Part shown: positions 1 through 6,952 of the stretch, piece after piece
Layout: the number at the start of each line of letters is the position of its first letter
Numbering within the stretch: the stretch's first letter is position 1
Source: Proteobacteria bacterium UBA6156
Lineage (GTDB): Bacteria; Pseudomonadota; Alphaproteobacteria; UBA2136; UBA6156
Length of the DNA stretch: 20,380 bases
Assembly (NCBI GenBank): GCA_002422365.1
Contig: DIUO01000009.1
Coordinates: forward strand, 1 to 20,380
Direction of reading: 5' to 3'
Notes under the pieces: model-generated
Told to the model about the DNA's origin: nothing
What the model saw: the letters and a program-made list of their open reading frames with translations, nothing else
The model's database searches: none
Made by a program: the position numbers and the translations under genes

Positions 1-315
1 AAGCGGCCGTTTGATGTGCTTGGGCGGCAAGGGCGGACGGCGGGTGACTTGCGCGATGAGGGTGACGGTTTCTCCGGTTGGTGCGGCGGCTATGGTGGGG
101 GTGGCGGAACGATCGAGCATTTTGGAGGGGAGGTGGAAGAGGAGGTCTATCCAGCGCGGGCCGCAGAGGGTTTGCAGCTTGGTGTATTGGGTGGGGGTGA
201 GGCCGGGGAGTTTGGGGTAGGGGTCTAGCAGGGATTGGGGATTAGGGATTGGGGATTGGGCAGCGCTGCGCGCCTTGAGTTTGTTGGTGGTTTGTGGTTG
301 AGTGCCGCCGGACAT
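1..315 (-). CDS. recG: ATP-dependent DNA helicase RecG, N-terminal part (runs off the window)
   Basis: RecG remodels stalled replication forks and Holliday junctions. Only the first 105 codons are present; the gene continues past base 1. The visible protein has the RecG N-terminal wedge-domain signature: LPGLTPTQYTKL, then DLLFHLPSKMLDRS, then a strand ending VTLIAQVTRR. The start is the ATG at 313-315, the only ATG before the conserved region. Between this start and the conserved LLDPYPKLPG, the protein carries an atypical extension of about 30 residues. Part of it, QSPIPNPQS, is translated from a heptamer tandem repeat (232-259). The gene diverges from sdhE with only 16 bases between start codons, so each promoter must overlap the other gene. 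RecG next to sdhE-mfd is a familiar alphaproteobacterial arrangement. Confidence 0.85.
   Translation of the reverse strand, partial: MSGGTQPQTTNKLKARSAAQSPIPNPQSLLDPYPKLPGLTPTQYTKLQTLCGPRWIDLLFHLPSKMLDRSATPTIAAAPTGETVTLIAQVTRRPPLPPKHIKRPL
232..259. repeat. Heptamer mini-array inside recG
   Basis: Four adjacent 7-base units on the plus strand: GGATTGG, GGATTAG, GGATTGG, GGATTGG. Read on the coding (minus) strand, the order is A-A-B-A, with CTAATCC as the odd unit. The array keeps the recG frame open and encodes a Pro/Ser/Asn-rich stretch upstream of the conserved domain. The unit closely resembles the one at 18527-18561. Confidence 0.85.
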
Positions 316-331
316 AAAAGGGTTATAGCAT

Positions 332-613
332 ATGCAACGTGAATTGCTGCTGAAGGAAGTGAAATATCGCGCCAGTTACAGAGGCACTTTGGAGCTGGAT
401 AATGTGTGCCGCAGCCTGCTGCCGCACCTGGATGAGCTGGATGATGCGGAATTGGCGGCGGTGGCGGAGTTGCTCCAGCAAGGGGAGAATGATTTGATGA
501 GCTGGTTGGTGGAAGGGAAAGAGGTGCCTGCCGAATGGCAGTTGCAGGTGGGGCTTGTGCGGCATTTTTTTAAAGGGTCTCAGGCTCTCAGGATGTCAAG
601 GTCTCAGGATTAG
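332..613 (+). CDS. sdhE: SdhE, FAD assembly factor of succinate dehydrogenase
   Basis: SdhE (DUF339, Sdh5 family) is a small cytoplasmic protein that promotes covalent flavin attachment to SdhA, the flavoprotein of respiratory complex II. The family signature RGxxE is present as YRGTLELD (residues 16-23), followed by the helical LLPHLDELDDAELAAVAELL and a Trp-containing helix, as expected. The length of 93 residues is normal. The start ATG at 332 has an AAGGG ribosome binding site nine bases upstream. The last 12 residues (GSQALRMSRSQD) are encoded by an octamer tandem array, so the C-terminus is repeat-derived. The stop is three bases before the mfd start, implying translational coupling. 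Confidence 0.9.
   Translation: MQRELLLKEVKYRASYRGTLELDNVCRSLLPHLDELDDAELAAVAELLQQGENDLMSWLVEGKEVPAEWQLQVGLVRHFFKGSQALRMSRSQD
577..608. repeat. Octamer mini-array at the sdhE 3' end
   Basis: Four adjacent 8-base units: GTCTCAGG, CTCTCAGG, ATGTCAAG, GTCTCAGG. The third unit is the most diverged (A-A'-B-A). The array encodes the sdhE C-terminus and ends just before the purine-rich AGGGG that precedes the mfd start codon. Confidence 0.85.
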
Positions 614-616
614 GGG

Positions 617-3600
617 ATGAAGGGGGTATTTGCCGCTTTAAAGACGGAACGCTTGGCCCGGGTGGCCGGGTTGCCTGTGGCTGGGTGGCCATGGGTGGCC
701 AGCCAGTTGGCGGGCAAGCATGGCGTGGTGGTTGTGGTGGCGCCGGAAGCGGCCAGTGTGGGTGCGTTGGCGGCCGGGTTGCGGGCGCTGGTGAAGGAGA
801 GGGAGGTGTGTGTTTATCCGGCATGGGATGTGCAGCCCTATGACCGCCTGGGGCCCAGTGCCGAGGTGAGTGGTGAGCGGCAGGAGACGCTGGCGAAGGT
901 AAGGAGCGGCGAGCCGTTGGTGGTGGTGACCAGTGTGGCGGCGCTTGGCGTGATGGAGGCCCCGGCAGAAGGCGATTTGTGGCGCGTGGGTGTGGGCGGC
1001 GAGGTTGAGATTGCGGAGCTGGCGGCGAAGCTGGTGGACCTGGGTTACAAGCGGGAAGAGGTGGTGCAGGAGGCGGGGAGTTTTGCGGTGCGGGGGGGAA
1101 TTGTGGATATATGGCCTGCGGCGGGGGAGCCCGTGCGCATGGAGCTTTTTGGGGACGAAGTGGAGCGGTTGCGTACCTTTGACCCCGCCAGCCAGAGAAG
1201 CCTGGATGACATTGACGAAATGGTGATTGGGGTGGCGGGCAGTGTGGTGCTGACCGATGAGCGGATGGGGGTGTTTAGAACCCGTTACCGCGAGCTTTAC
1301 CCCGAAGGCACGGATGATGATGTGTATGTGGCGGTGAGTAATGGGGTTGTGCCGCCTGAGGCGGGGCAGTATCTGCCGTTGTTTTTTAACGAGCCGTTGG
1401 TGGGGTTGCTGGATGTTCTGCCCAGGGATGCGGTGCTGCTGGTGCCGGATAACCTGGATGGGCAGGCTGATGGTTGGGATGAGTTGATTGGGCAGGCTTA
1501 TGCTGCGCGGCAGGCCGTGCAGAAGGATAAAGGCAGTGTGAAGGCTGTTCCGCCGGAGTTGCTGTATGTGAGTGGGGCGAAATTGCAGGGTGCGGTGGGA
1601 GGATTTAAGCGGGTAGAAGCCGGGATTTTTGATGACGGGCAGGGGGAGAATTTGGGTGTGCGCGGCCATGCCTACCACACCGGCAACCGCCACGGGGCGG
1701 CGGTGGCGGCCGCCAAGGATGTGGCCCAGCGCGCGGCGGATGGTTGGAGCGTGGTGCTGACGGCGCAAAATGCGCCTGCGCTGGCGCAGTTTTTGCGGGT
1801 GCTGGAGAGTGAAGGCGGCGTTGGGGCGCGGATTATTGAGACGTTTGGTGTAGTGAGTGGCCAAGTGGTAGCGGCGGTGAGCGGGGTTGCGCAGGGTTGG
1901 GTGGATGGGCCGGGGAAAGTGTTTGTGCTGGCCGACAGCGATGTGTTTGGGGCGCGGATGGGCGGGCAGGTGAAGAAGCGGAGGCGCAGTGCGGAGGAGG
2001 TGATTGCGCACTTTAGCGAGCTGAAAGACGGCGATTATGTGGTGCATGAGAACCACGGGATTGGCAAGTTTGCAGGATTGCTGACCATGCAAACTGGAGC
2101 AGGTGGGGGTGGGGTGGCGCAGGACTTTTTGAAGCTGCTGTATGCGGGTGATGACCGGTTGTTTGTGCCGGTGGAAAACCTGGATTTGCTGAGCCGCTAT
2201 AAGGGTGCCGACGCCGGGAACGTGACCCTGGACAAGCTGGGCACCGGTGGCTGGGAAGTGCGCAAAGCCAAGGTGAAAGCCGACCTGATGGAAATGGCCG
2301 GAGAGCTGCTGGCCACGGCGGCGGCGCGGCAGGTGGCGCAGCGGGCCCCGCTGGAGCGGGCACCGGGGCTTTATGATGAGTTCTGTGCCGGGTTTGCCTA
2401 CCCGTTGACCGAAGACCAGCAGCGTGTGATGGACGAAGTGGAAGACGACTTTGCCACCGGCACACCGATGGACAGGCTGGTGGTGGGCGATGTGGGATTT
2501 GGGAAGACGGAGGTTGCCCTGCGGGCGGCGTTTTTGATGGCCAGTGCCGGGCGGCAGGTGGCGGTGGTGGCGCCCACCACCCTGCTGGCGCGGCAGCATT
2601 ATGAGTTGTTCCGGGAGCGGTTTGAGGGATTCCCCGTTAAAGTAGGGCGCTTGAGCCGCCTGGTGCCTGCCAAGGAAGTGAAAGACACCAAGCAAGGGCT
2701 GGCGGCGGGGACGGTGGATATTGTGATTGGCACCCATGCGCTGTTGAGCAAGGATATTGCGTTTACGCGGTTGGGGCTGGTGATTGTGGATGAAGAGCAG
2801 CGATTTGGTGTGGCGCATAAGGAAAAGCTGAAAACCCTGCGCGACGAAGTGGATGTGCTGACCCTGACGGCGACACCCATACCCCGCACGTTGCAGATGG
2901 CGGTGGGTGGGGTGCGGCAGTTGAGCCTGATAACGACTCCTCCCGTAGACAGGCAGGCAGTGAGCACCATGGTGCTGCGCTGGGACAACGTGACCCTGAA
3001 GGGGGCGATAACGCGGGAGCTGGTGCGTGGTGGGCAGGTGTATGTGGTGGCGCCGCACGTGGAAGACTTGCCGAGGCTGGAAGACAGCCTGCGCGAGCTG
3101 GTGCCCGAAGCGCGCATGGGCGTGGCCCACGGGCAGATGGCCGAAGGGGCGCTGGAGCCGGTGATGGAGGCGTTTTATGAAGGCCGCATTGATATTTTGC
3201 TGGCCACGACGATTATTGAAAGCGGGCTGGATGTGCCGCGCGCCAACACGATGATTGTTTACCGTGCTGATCGGTTTGGGTTGGCTCAGCTTTATCAGCT
3301 GCGCGGGCGGGTGGGGCGGAGCACGGCCAAGGCGTTTGCGTATTTTTTGTTGCCGGAAAGCGGGATTTTGAGTGGCGACAGCGCCAAGCGCTTGCAGATT
3401 TTGCAGAAGCTGGACGGGCTGGGGGCGGGGTTTACGCTGGCGAGCTACGACATGGATTTGCGCGGGTTTGGGAACTTGTTGGGCAAGCAGCAGAGCGGGC
3501 ATATACGCGACATTGGGTTTGAGCTTTATGCGAAGATGCTGAAGGAGGCGGTGGAGACGCGGCAAAAGCGTGTGAGGAACCAGGAAGCAGGTGCCAGGAA

Positions 3601-4075
3601 CCAGGTAGAGACTGGGGAATTGCGGGCATCGAGTGTGAATTTGAAGTTGGGGATTAGTTATTTGATACCTGAGGGGTATGTTGCGGACGTAGCGACGCGG
3701 TTGCAGCTTTACCGGCGGCTGGCCAATTTGCAGGATGAGGCGATGATGGAGGAATTCCGCAGCGAAATGGAAGACCGCTTTGGCGCGCTGCCGGATGAGG
3801 TGCAGGCGCTGCTGGCGGTGGTGGGGCTGAAGAATCGGGCCTCGGCGTTGAACGTAGCCAAGGTAGAGGTGGGTGACAAAGGCGTGGTGGTGGGCTTTGA
3901 AGGGGGGCGCTTTAAGAACCCCGAAGGCCTGGTGGGACTGGTGCAGAAGCAAGCCGGAGTGGTGAGCATACGCCCCGCCGGGCGCGGGCAGGAGCTGATA
4001 TGGCACCGCCGGGTGGGGGCGGATGTTTTGCGGGGGGTTGGCGTGATTTTGGCGGAACTTGAGAGCGCTGTGTAG
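617..4075 (+). CDS. mfd: Mfd, transcription-repair coupling factor
   Basis: Mfd removes RNA polymerase stalled at DNA lesions and recruits UvrA for nucleotide excision repair. The 1152 residues match full-length Mfd. An N-terminal UvrB-homology region (VYPAWDVQPYDRLGPSAEVS near residue 75) is followed by a CarD-like RNA polymerase interaction domain (DGDYVVHENHGIGKFAGL near residue 470). Then come RecG-like translocase motifs: Walker A GDVGFGKTEVALRAAF (about 620), DEEQRFGV (about 725), TATPIPRT and QLRGRVGRS. The C-terminal TRD7-type domain (VNLKLGISYLIPEGYVADV) completes it. A non-family stretch, RVRNQEAGARNQVETGE, lies in the linker between the translocase and TRD7 and comes from a heptamer array. 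Start ATG 617 follows AGGGG. It is probably cotranscribed with sdhE. Confidence 0.97.
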   Translation: MKGVFAALKTERLARVAGLPVAGWPWVASQLAGKHGVVVVVAPEAASVGALAAGLRALVKEREVCVYPAWDVQPYDRLGPSAEVSGERQETLAKVRSGEPLVVVTSVAALGVMEAPAEGDLWRVGVGGEVEIAELAAKLVDLGYKREEVVQEAGSFAVRGGIVDIWPAAGEPVRMELFGDEVERLRTFDPASQRSLDDIDEMVIGVAGSVVLTDERMGVFRTRYRELYPEGTDDDVYVAVSNGVVPPEAGQYLPLFFNEPLVGLLDVLPRDAVLLVPDNLDGQADGWDELIGQAYAARQAVQKDKGSVKAVPPELLYVSGAKLQGAVGGFKRVEAGIFDDGQGENLGVRGHAYHTGNRHGAAVAAAKDVAQRAADGWSVVLTAQNAPALAQFLRVLESEGGVGARIIETFGVVSGQVVAAVSGVAQGWVDGPGKVFVLADSDVFGARMGGQVKKRRRSAEEVIAHFSELKDGDYVVHENHGIGKFAGLLTMQTGAGGGGVAQDFLKLLYAGDDRLFVPVENLDLLSRYKGADAGNVTLDKLGTGGWEVRKAKVKADLMEMAGELLATAAARQVAQRAPLERAPGLYDEFCAGFAYPLTEDQQRVMDEVEDDFATGTPMDRLVVGDVGFGKTEVALRAAFLMASAGRQVAVVAPTTLLARQHYELFRERFEGFPVKVGRLSRLVPAKEVKDTKQGLAAGTVDIVIGTHALLSKDIAFTRLGLVIVDEEQRFGVAHKEKLKTLRDEVDVLTLTATPIPRTLQMAVGGVRQLSLITTPPVDRQAVSTMVLRWDNVTLKGAITRELVRGGQVYVVAPHVEDLPRLEDSLRELVPEARMGVAHGQMAEGALEPVMEAFYEGRIDILLATTIIESGLDVPRANTMIVYRADRFGLAQLYQLRGRVGRSTAKAFAYFLLPESGILSGDSAKRLQILQKLDGLGAGFTLASYDMDLRGFGNLLGKQQSGHIRDIGFELYAKMLKEAVETRQKRVRNQEAGARNQVETGELRASSVNLKLGISYLIPEGYVADVATRLQLYRRLANLQDEAMMEEFRSEMEDRFGALPDEVQALLAVVGLKNRASALNVAKVEVGDKGVVVGFEGGRFKNPEGLVGLVQKQAGVVSIRPAGRGQELIWHRRVGADVLRGVGVILAELESAV
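3577..3604. repeat. Heptamer mini-array inside mfd
   Basis: Four adjacent units: GAACCAG, GAAGCAG, GTGCCAG, GAACCAG, again with a diverged third unit. The array lies in frame in the linker before the C-terminal domain and adds Asn/Gln/Arg/Ala-rich residues that E. coli Mfd lacks. Confidence 0.85.
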
Positions 4076-4135
4076 GTAGACTTAGCGAAGGGGCTGCTGC
4101 GGCGGATTTTTTTTCTGGAATGTTTCTTGCAAGGG

Positions 4136-4164
4136 TTGTAGGGAAGTAGTTTATATAGTATACA
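4136..4164 (+). promoter_or_regulatory. Possible sigma-70 promoter for the 4191 gene
   Basis: TTGTAG at 4136-4141 and TATACA at 4159-4164 are 17 bases apart, in an AT-rich stretch directly upstream of the small membrane protein gene. Overlapping TATA-like hexamers make the exact -10 uncertain. Confidence 0.35.
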
Positions 4165-4190
4165 AAAAATAACAACAGGGGGGACGGGAT

Positions 4191-4457
4191 ATGCAAACCA
4201 AGCGCGAGATGAGCACGGACATGAGCCTTATGAGCAGCCAAGTGGCTGATTTGCGGCTGAAATGGCGCGCGATAGCCGCATTTATGAAACCCGAAACCCT
4301 GCTTTTTGCGGCCATGGGGATGCTGGTGGCTGGGAATATAACCTCGACCACCCTTAACTTTGGTTTGTTTGGCGCCTTTGTGGCCCTGCTGGGGATTGTG
4401 GCGCTGGTGGCCGGGTTGGTGCTGATGGGTGACCCGACGCGGGACGATTTTGAATAA
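4191..4457 (+). CDS. Small two-helix membrane protein, unknown function
   Basis: I do not recognise this 88-residue protein. It starts with a polar, possibly amphipathic segment (residues 1-30, including QVADLRLKWRAIAAF). Two hydrophobic helices follow, roughly residues 33-52 and 55-80, then a short acidic tail (DPTRDDFE). The start ATG at 4191 has a strong GGGGGGAC ribosome binding site, and alternative ATGs (4209, 4215) are less well placed. It appears monocistronic, with an AT-rich promoter-like region upstream and an intrinsic terminator directly downstream. Codon use matches the host genes. It is an inner-membrane protein by hydrophobicity only. Confidence 0.75.
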   Translation: MQTKREMSTDMSLMSSQVADLRLKWRAIAAFMKPETLLFAAMGMLVAGNITSTTLNFGLFGAFVALLGIVALVAGLVLMGDPTRDDFE

Positions 4458-4475
4458 AGGGAATTAGATAAAAAT

Positions 4476-4496
4476 GGCGGCTATGCCGCCTTTTTT
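4476..4496 (+). terminator. Intrinsic terminator after the 4191 gene
   Basis: Perfect GGCGGC/GCCGCC stem with a TAT loop, followed by six T residues. Confidence 0.9.
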
Positions 4497-4571
4497 GTTG
4501 CGTGCCTATCGCTGGTTTGGTTGAATGGCGTATACGGCTTTAGCCGAGACCTTTTGATAATGGGGAACAGC

Positions 4572-4922
4572 ATGATTACCAACTACGATGATCTAGAACG
4601 ACTGTCGAACCGGGCTCCTCACTATTCTTTTCTGATGTCGCTGTTTGGCGATTGGGAGCACCGGGACCACTGGGATGCATGTCGTCAGGCGCGGTTTTTG
4701 CGAGTGAAAGAACTGCTGCTGAACTGCTGGCAGCGAGTTGAGGCCATGGCGCGCCAAATGGCTGGTAATGACCTGTTCGATTCGCTTTATGCGGCACTGC
4801 GTAGGGCTGTAAAGATGCTGGAAATGGTAGAAAAGGAGTTGCATAGCTTGCCGGAACGCCTGCAAATGCGGGTTTGGCTTGCTACATGGGACCCCACAAG
4901 TGAGGGGCAGCCAGTGTGCTGA
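4572..4922 (+). CDS. Unknown small helical protein
   Basis: I do not recognise this protein. From the preferred start it has 116 residues, is rich in Trp, Arg, Leu and Met, and appears wholly alpha-helical, with no signal peptide or membrane segment. The preferred start is ATG 4572 because GGGGA sits about six bases upstream; in-frame ATGs at 4560 and 4521 would add 4 or 17 residues. Codon use fits the surrounding genome, and the gene is bracketed by intrinsic terminators, so it looks like a self-contained unit. No promoter stands out in the short gap after the previous terminator. Confidence 0.65.
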   Translation: MITNYDDLERLSNRAPHYSFLMSLFGDWEHRDHWDACRQARFLRVKELLLNCWQRVEAMARQMAGNDLFDSLYAALRRAVKMLEMVEKELHSLPERLQMRVWLATWDPTSEGQPVC

Positions 4923-4934
4923 TTACAGGAACGA

Positions 4935-4966
4935 GGGCGCTGGTATGTACCGGCGCCCGTTTTTTT
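4935..4966 (+). terminator. Intrinsic terminator after the 4572 gene
   Basis: Ten-pair stem with arms GGGCGCTGGT and ACCGGCGCCC (one G-U pair), an ATGT loop, and a run of seven T. It ends only about 20 bases before the smpB start. Confidence 0.9.
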
Positions 4967-4985
4967 GGTACAAGCATGGATTATT

Positions 4986-5450
4986 ATGGCCAAAGAACGT
5001 AACGACAGTGTGATTTGTGAGAACCGGCGGGCGCGGTTTAACTATGAATTGCTGGACTTTTATGAGGGTGGGCTTGTGCTGACCGGGCCGGAAGTGAAAA
5101 GCCTGAGGGCTGGGGGCGGGCATATTAATGAGGCTTATGCGAGTTTTTCTCGGGGCGAGCTTTGGCTGATTGGCAGCCACATTGCCCCCTACGGCAACGC
5201 AGGGTATGCGGTGCAGGAGGACAGGCGGACGCGGAAGATTTTGCTGAAGGGCTCGGAATTGGAGAAAATACAGAAAGCGCTGGAGCGCGATGGGATGACG
5301 CTGGTGCCGCTGCGGATGTTCTGGGCCCGGGGCAAAGCCAAGGTGGCGTTGGCGGTGGCGAAGGGGAAGAACACCGTGGACAAGCGCGAGACGATTAAGA
5401 AGCGGGATGCGGAGCGGGAGACGAGGCGGATATTCAAGGGTCGCCGATAA
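4986..5450 (+). CDS. smpB: SmpB, tmRNA-binding protein of trans-translation
   Basis: SmpB binds tmRNA and brings it to ribosomes stalled on broken mRNAs. The 154 residues match the family. The N-terminus has the family pattern ENRRARFNYELLDFYEGGLVL, then TGPEVKSLRAG and IGSHIAPY, then LLKGSELEKI. The basic C-terminal tail (KKRDAERETRRIFKGRR) inserts into the mRNA channel in known SmpB. An in-frame ATG at 4965 would add seven residues but lies in the terminator T-run, so ATG 4986 (MAKERND) is preferred; its ribosome binding site is weak. A heptamer array begins immediately after the stop codon, and a PanC-like gene follows, probably in the same operon. Confidence 0.95.
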   Translation: MAKERNDSVICENRRARFNYELLDFYEGGLVLTGPEVKSLRAGGGHINEAYASFSRGELWLIGSHIAPYGNAGYAVQEDRRTRKILLKGSELEKIQKALERDGMTLVPLRMFWARGKAKVALAVAKGKNTVDKRETIKKRDAERETRRIFKGRR

Positions 5451-5478
5451 GTGAACAGTGAACAGGTTACAGTGAACA
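5451..5478. repeat. Heptamer mini-array between smpB and the PanC-like gene
   Basis: Four adjacent units: GTGAACA, GTGAACA, GGTTACA, GTGAACA (A-A-B-A). The array starts at the first base after the smpB stop. It ends at a G-run, so the last unit plus that run forms AGGGGG, the likely ribosome binding site of the next gene's GTG start. Confidence 0.85.
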
Positions 5479-5487
5479 GGGGGTTGC

Positions 5488-5952
5488 GTGGCTGACGTGG
5501 CTGTTGTTGTTCGGACGCGGGCGGAGCTGGCGGCGCGGCTGGCGGAGTGGCCCGGGAATGAGGGGGATGAAAGCTGGGGGCTGGTGTTTTGCGGGGGGGT
5601 GCCGACGGCGGGAGAGCTGGGGGCGATGCGGCAGGCTTCTAAAATGGTTGACCGCCTGGTGTGTGTGCGGATGTTTGACCGCGAACGCCCTGTGGCGCCC
5701 GGATTTGATGAATTGCTGCGGGGTGCGGGGGTAGACCTTGTGTGGGTGCCTGCACATGTGGATGGCCCGCTGAGGGCCGATGTAGGTGTGGCCGAACTGG
5801 GTGAAGAGGGGGCCACGCTGCTGTTGCAGGCCGTGACCACGGTGATGCCGCTGCTGGTGATGGTGCCGCGCGGTGCGCTGCCGATGGTGAGGGCTTGCCG
5901 GAATGTGATGGCGGGGTTGGGGGAGATGTTTAGCCTGCGGGTTGTTGAATGA
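5488..5952 (+). CDS. PanC-like protein, short and lacking the catalytic histidines
   Basis: The 154 residues align by eye with the nucleotide-binding half of pantothenate synthetase (PanC). VRTRAELAARL matches the start of PanC. GLVFCGGVPTAGELG matches the GFVPTMGALHEGH strand-loop, and LLRGAGVDLVWVP matches LEAAGVDLVFAP. LLLQAVTTVMPLLVMVPRGALPMVRACRNV matches the later region that in PanC reads roughly as NIVQPDVAYFGEKDAQQL. The HEGH histidines are gone, the FGEKD motif is not conserved, and the C-terminal domain is absent. It is therefore unlikely to be a pantothenate synthetase; it may be a repurposed Rossmann-type domain or a decaying paralogue. The start is GTG 5488, with AGGGGG supplied by the upstream repeat. 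It lies between smpB and rpoZ. Confidence 0.6.
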   Translation: MADVAVVVRTRAELAARLAEWPGNEGDESWGLVFCGGVPTAGELGAMRQASKMVDRLVCVRMFDRERPVAPGFDELLRGAGVDLVWVPAHVDGPLRADVGVAELGEEGATLLLQAVTTVMPLLVMVPRGALPMVRACRNVMAGLGEMFSLRVVE

Positions 5953-5963
5953 TATATTGGTTT

Positions 5964-5982
5964 AAGAATATACTATATTCTT
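5964..5982. promoter_or_regulatory. AT-rich perfect inverted repeat upstream of rpoZ
   Basis: AAGAATATA and TATATTCTT flank a single C, giving a 9-base perfect palindrome 11 bases after the PanC-like stop. The surrounding 50 bases are very AT-rich compared with the genome. It could be a weak terminator (TT follows) or a binding site; the sequence does not decide. Confidence 0.5.
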
Positions 5983-6012
5983 TTGTATATATTATATAAA
6001 TGCAGTTTTTTG

Positions 6013-6042
6013 TTGACTTGTGGATGGGCAGGGCCCTATGTG
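6013..6042 (+). promoter_or_regulatory. Candidate rpoZ promoter
   Basis: TTGACT at 6013-6018 is a good -35 hexamer. The -10 is weak (CTATGT or TATGTG at a spacing of 17-18). It lies 35-60 bases before the rpoZ start. Confidence 0.4.
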
Positions 6043-6076
6043 AATGTATTGAAAACAAACCAAGAGGAGCGCCCCC

Positions 6077-6526
6077 ATGGCCCGAGTGACTGTTGAAGAT
6101 TGCGTGCAAGTGATTCCGAACCGCTACGAACTGGTGCTGGTAGCCGCCCAGCGCGCGCGCGACATTGCCGCCGGAGCGCCGATTACGATTGACCGAGACA
6201 ACGACAAGAACCCGGTTGTGGCCCTGCGCGAAGTGGCCGGACAAACCATTGATATGGACGTGGTGCGCACCCACATTGTGAGCGGCGTAAACCGCATGGC
6301 CGACCTGAACGTGGAAGACGAATTGCTGCTGAGCCTTGCCGGAAGCGGCATGGAAGGTGGAAACGCCACCGCCGCGATGATTGATGAAGTGGTGTTTGAC
6401 GGCACCGCCACCCTGAGCGCCGCCGAAGAAGAAGTGGGCGACGACTTTGTGGGTGAAGGTGGTGATGATGAGATTGATTTTAACGCCGGGGCGGATTTGG
6501 TGGGTGGTGAGGAGCTGCCTGAGTAG
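6077..6526 (+). CDS. rpoZ: RNA polymerase omega subunit
   Basis: Omega helps fold and hold the beta-prime subunit in RNA polymerase. The N-terminal 60 residues carry the omega signature: MARVTVEDCVQVIPNRYELVLVAAQRARDIAAG, then NPVVALREVA. The remainder is an acidic tail (residues about 110-149, rich in Asp, Glu and Gly), as often seen in alphaproteobacterial omega. Start ATG 6077 has GAGGAG at a seven-base spacing. In many alphaproteobacteria a relA/spoT gene follows rpoZ; here an intrinsic terminator and a repeat-rich gap follow instead. Confidence 0.95.
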   Translation: MARVTVEDCVQVIPNRYELVLVAAQRARDIAAGAPITIDRDNDKNPVVALREVAGQTIDMDVVRTHIVSGVNRMADLNVEDELLLSLAGSGMEGGNATAAMIDEVVFDGTATLSAAEEEVGDDFVGEGGDDEIDFNAGADLVGGEELPE

Positions 6527-6557
6527 GGGAGTTGAGGTTGGGCTATAGCCTCTTATT

Positions 6558-6581
6558 AAAGGCCCCTGCGGGGGCTTTTTT
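6558..6581 (+). terminator. Intrinsic terminator of rpoZ
   Basis: GCCCC/GGGGC stem with a TGCG loop, flanked by AAA/TTT pairing and ending in six T. Confidence 0.9.
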
Positions 6582-6825
6582 CAGATGTATTTTCAGGAAG
6601 TGCGGCGGATGGGTAGGGGTGGTGCCTGGTGGGAGGTTTGCACCAAGAAACGGGGCCCCTACCCCGTTTGCTTGGGCAAACCTGACCCCAAGGCACGGTT
6701 TCCCGTGAGGTCTGAGGGGCCGGTTTGATGGTGGTTTTTTAGAATGGGTTTTCGTGAGGTCCGGCCTTCGCCGGAATGGAGGCAGAGCCTCTTTAAGGGG
6801 GCTTAGGCCCCCTTAACCCCCGGTG
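6582..6825. repeat. Hairpin-rich dispersed repeat, copy 1
   Basis: The gap 6527-7149 (about 620 bases) has no credible gene. This copy shares two blocks with copy 2: a left block (6582-6622, containing AGGAAGTGC and GATGGGT) and a nearly identical 73-base right block (6753-6825; 69 of 73 bases match by my count). The right block folds into three successive hairpins: TCCGGC/GCCGGA, GAGGC/GCCTC and TTAAGGGGGC/GCCCCCTTAA (the last imperfect in this copy). The middle is unique to this copy. The left edge abuts the rpoZ terminator. Confidence 0.75.
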
Positions 6826-6865
6826 TTGTGAGGCTTTGTTGGTTTGAGGCCCAGTTAGTGGTGGG

Positions 6866-6952
6866 CTGTGCTTGTATTTTCCAGATCCCGGATACGGGCG
6901 GGGGCCCGCGAGTTGTTCCAAATCGCACCCCGCCGCGTTCCGGGAAGCGGTG
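6866..6952. repeat. Large stem-loop element A (partner at 19303-19388)
   Basis: The left end (CTGTGCTTGTATTTTCCAGA, then TCCCGG) and right end (CCGGGAAGCGGTG) match element B, while the interior differs. The ends pair as CCCGGA/TCCGGG, with an inner GGCGGGG/CCCCGCC stem. Comparison with element B implies that the bases from 6953 to 7139 were inserted just to the right of its edge. Confidence 0.65.

Noticed and set aside
638..4006. A 1122-residue open frame on the strand opposite mfd
   Set aside because: mfd is certain from its motifs, and strong G-ending codon bias leaves the opposite strand with few stops. The antisense product is His/Gln/Pro-rich without domain features.
4098..4116. Terminator after mfd (T-run at 4107-4114)
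   Set aside because: There is a run of eight T, but no convincing stem precedes it.
4965..4985. Upstream smpB start
   Set aside because: It begins within the terminator T-run and adds residues not typical of SmpB.
4923..5840. A 305-residue minus-strand frame across smpB and the PanC-like gene
   Set aside because: It overlaps two better-supported genes, is Ser/Pro/Thr-rich, and has no ribosome binding site.
6919..6924. GGAAC on the minus strand inside element A
   Set aside because: No CGTT at 16-17 bases and no minus-strand gene in the right place.
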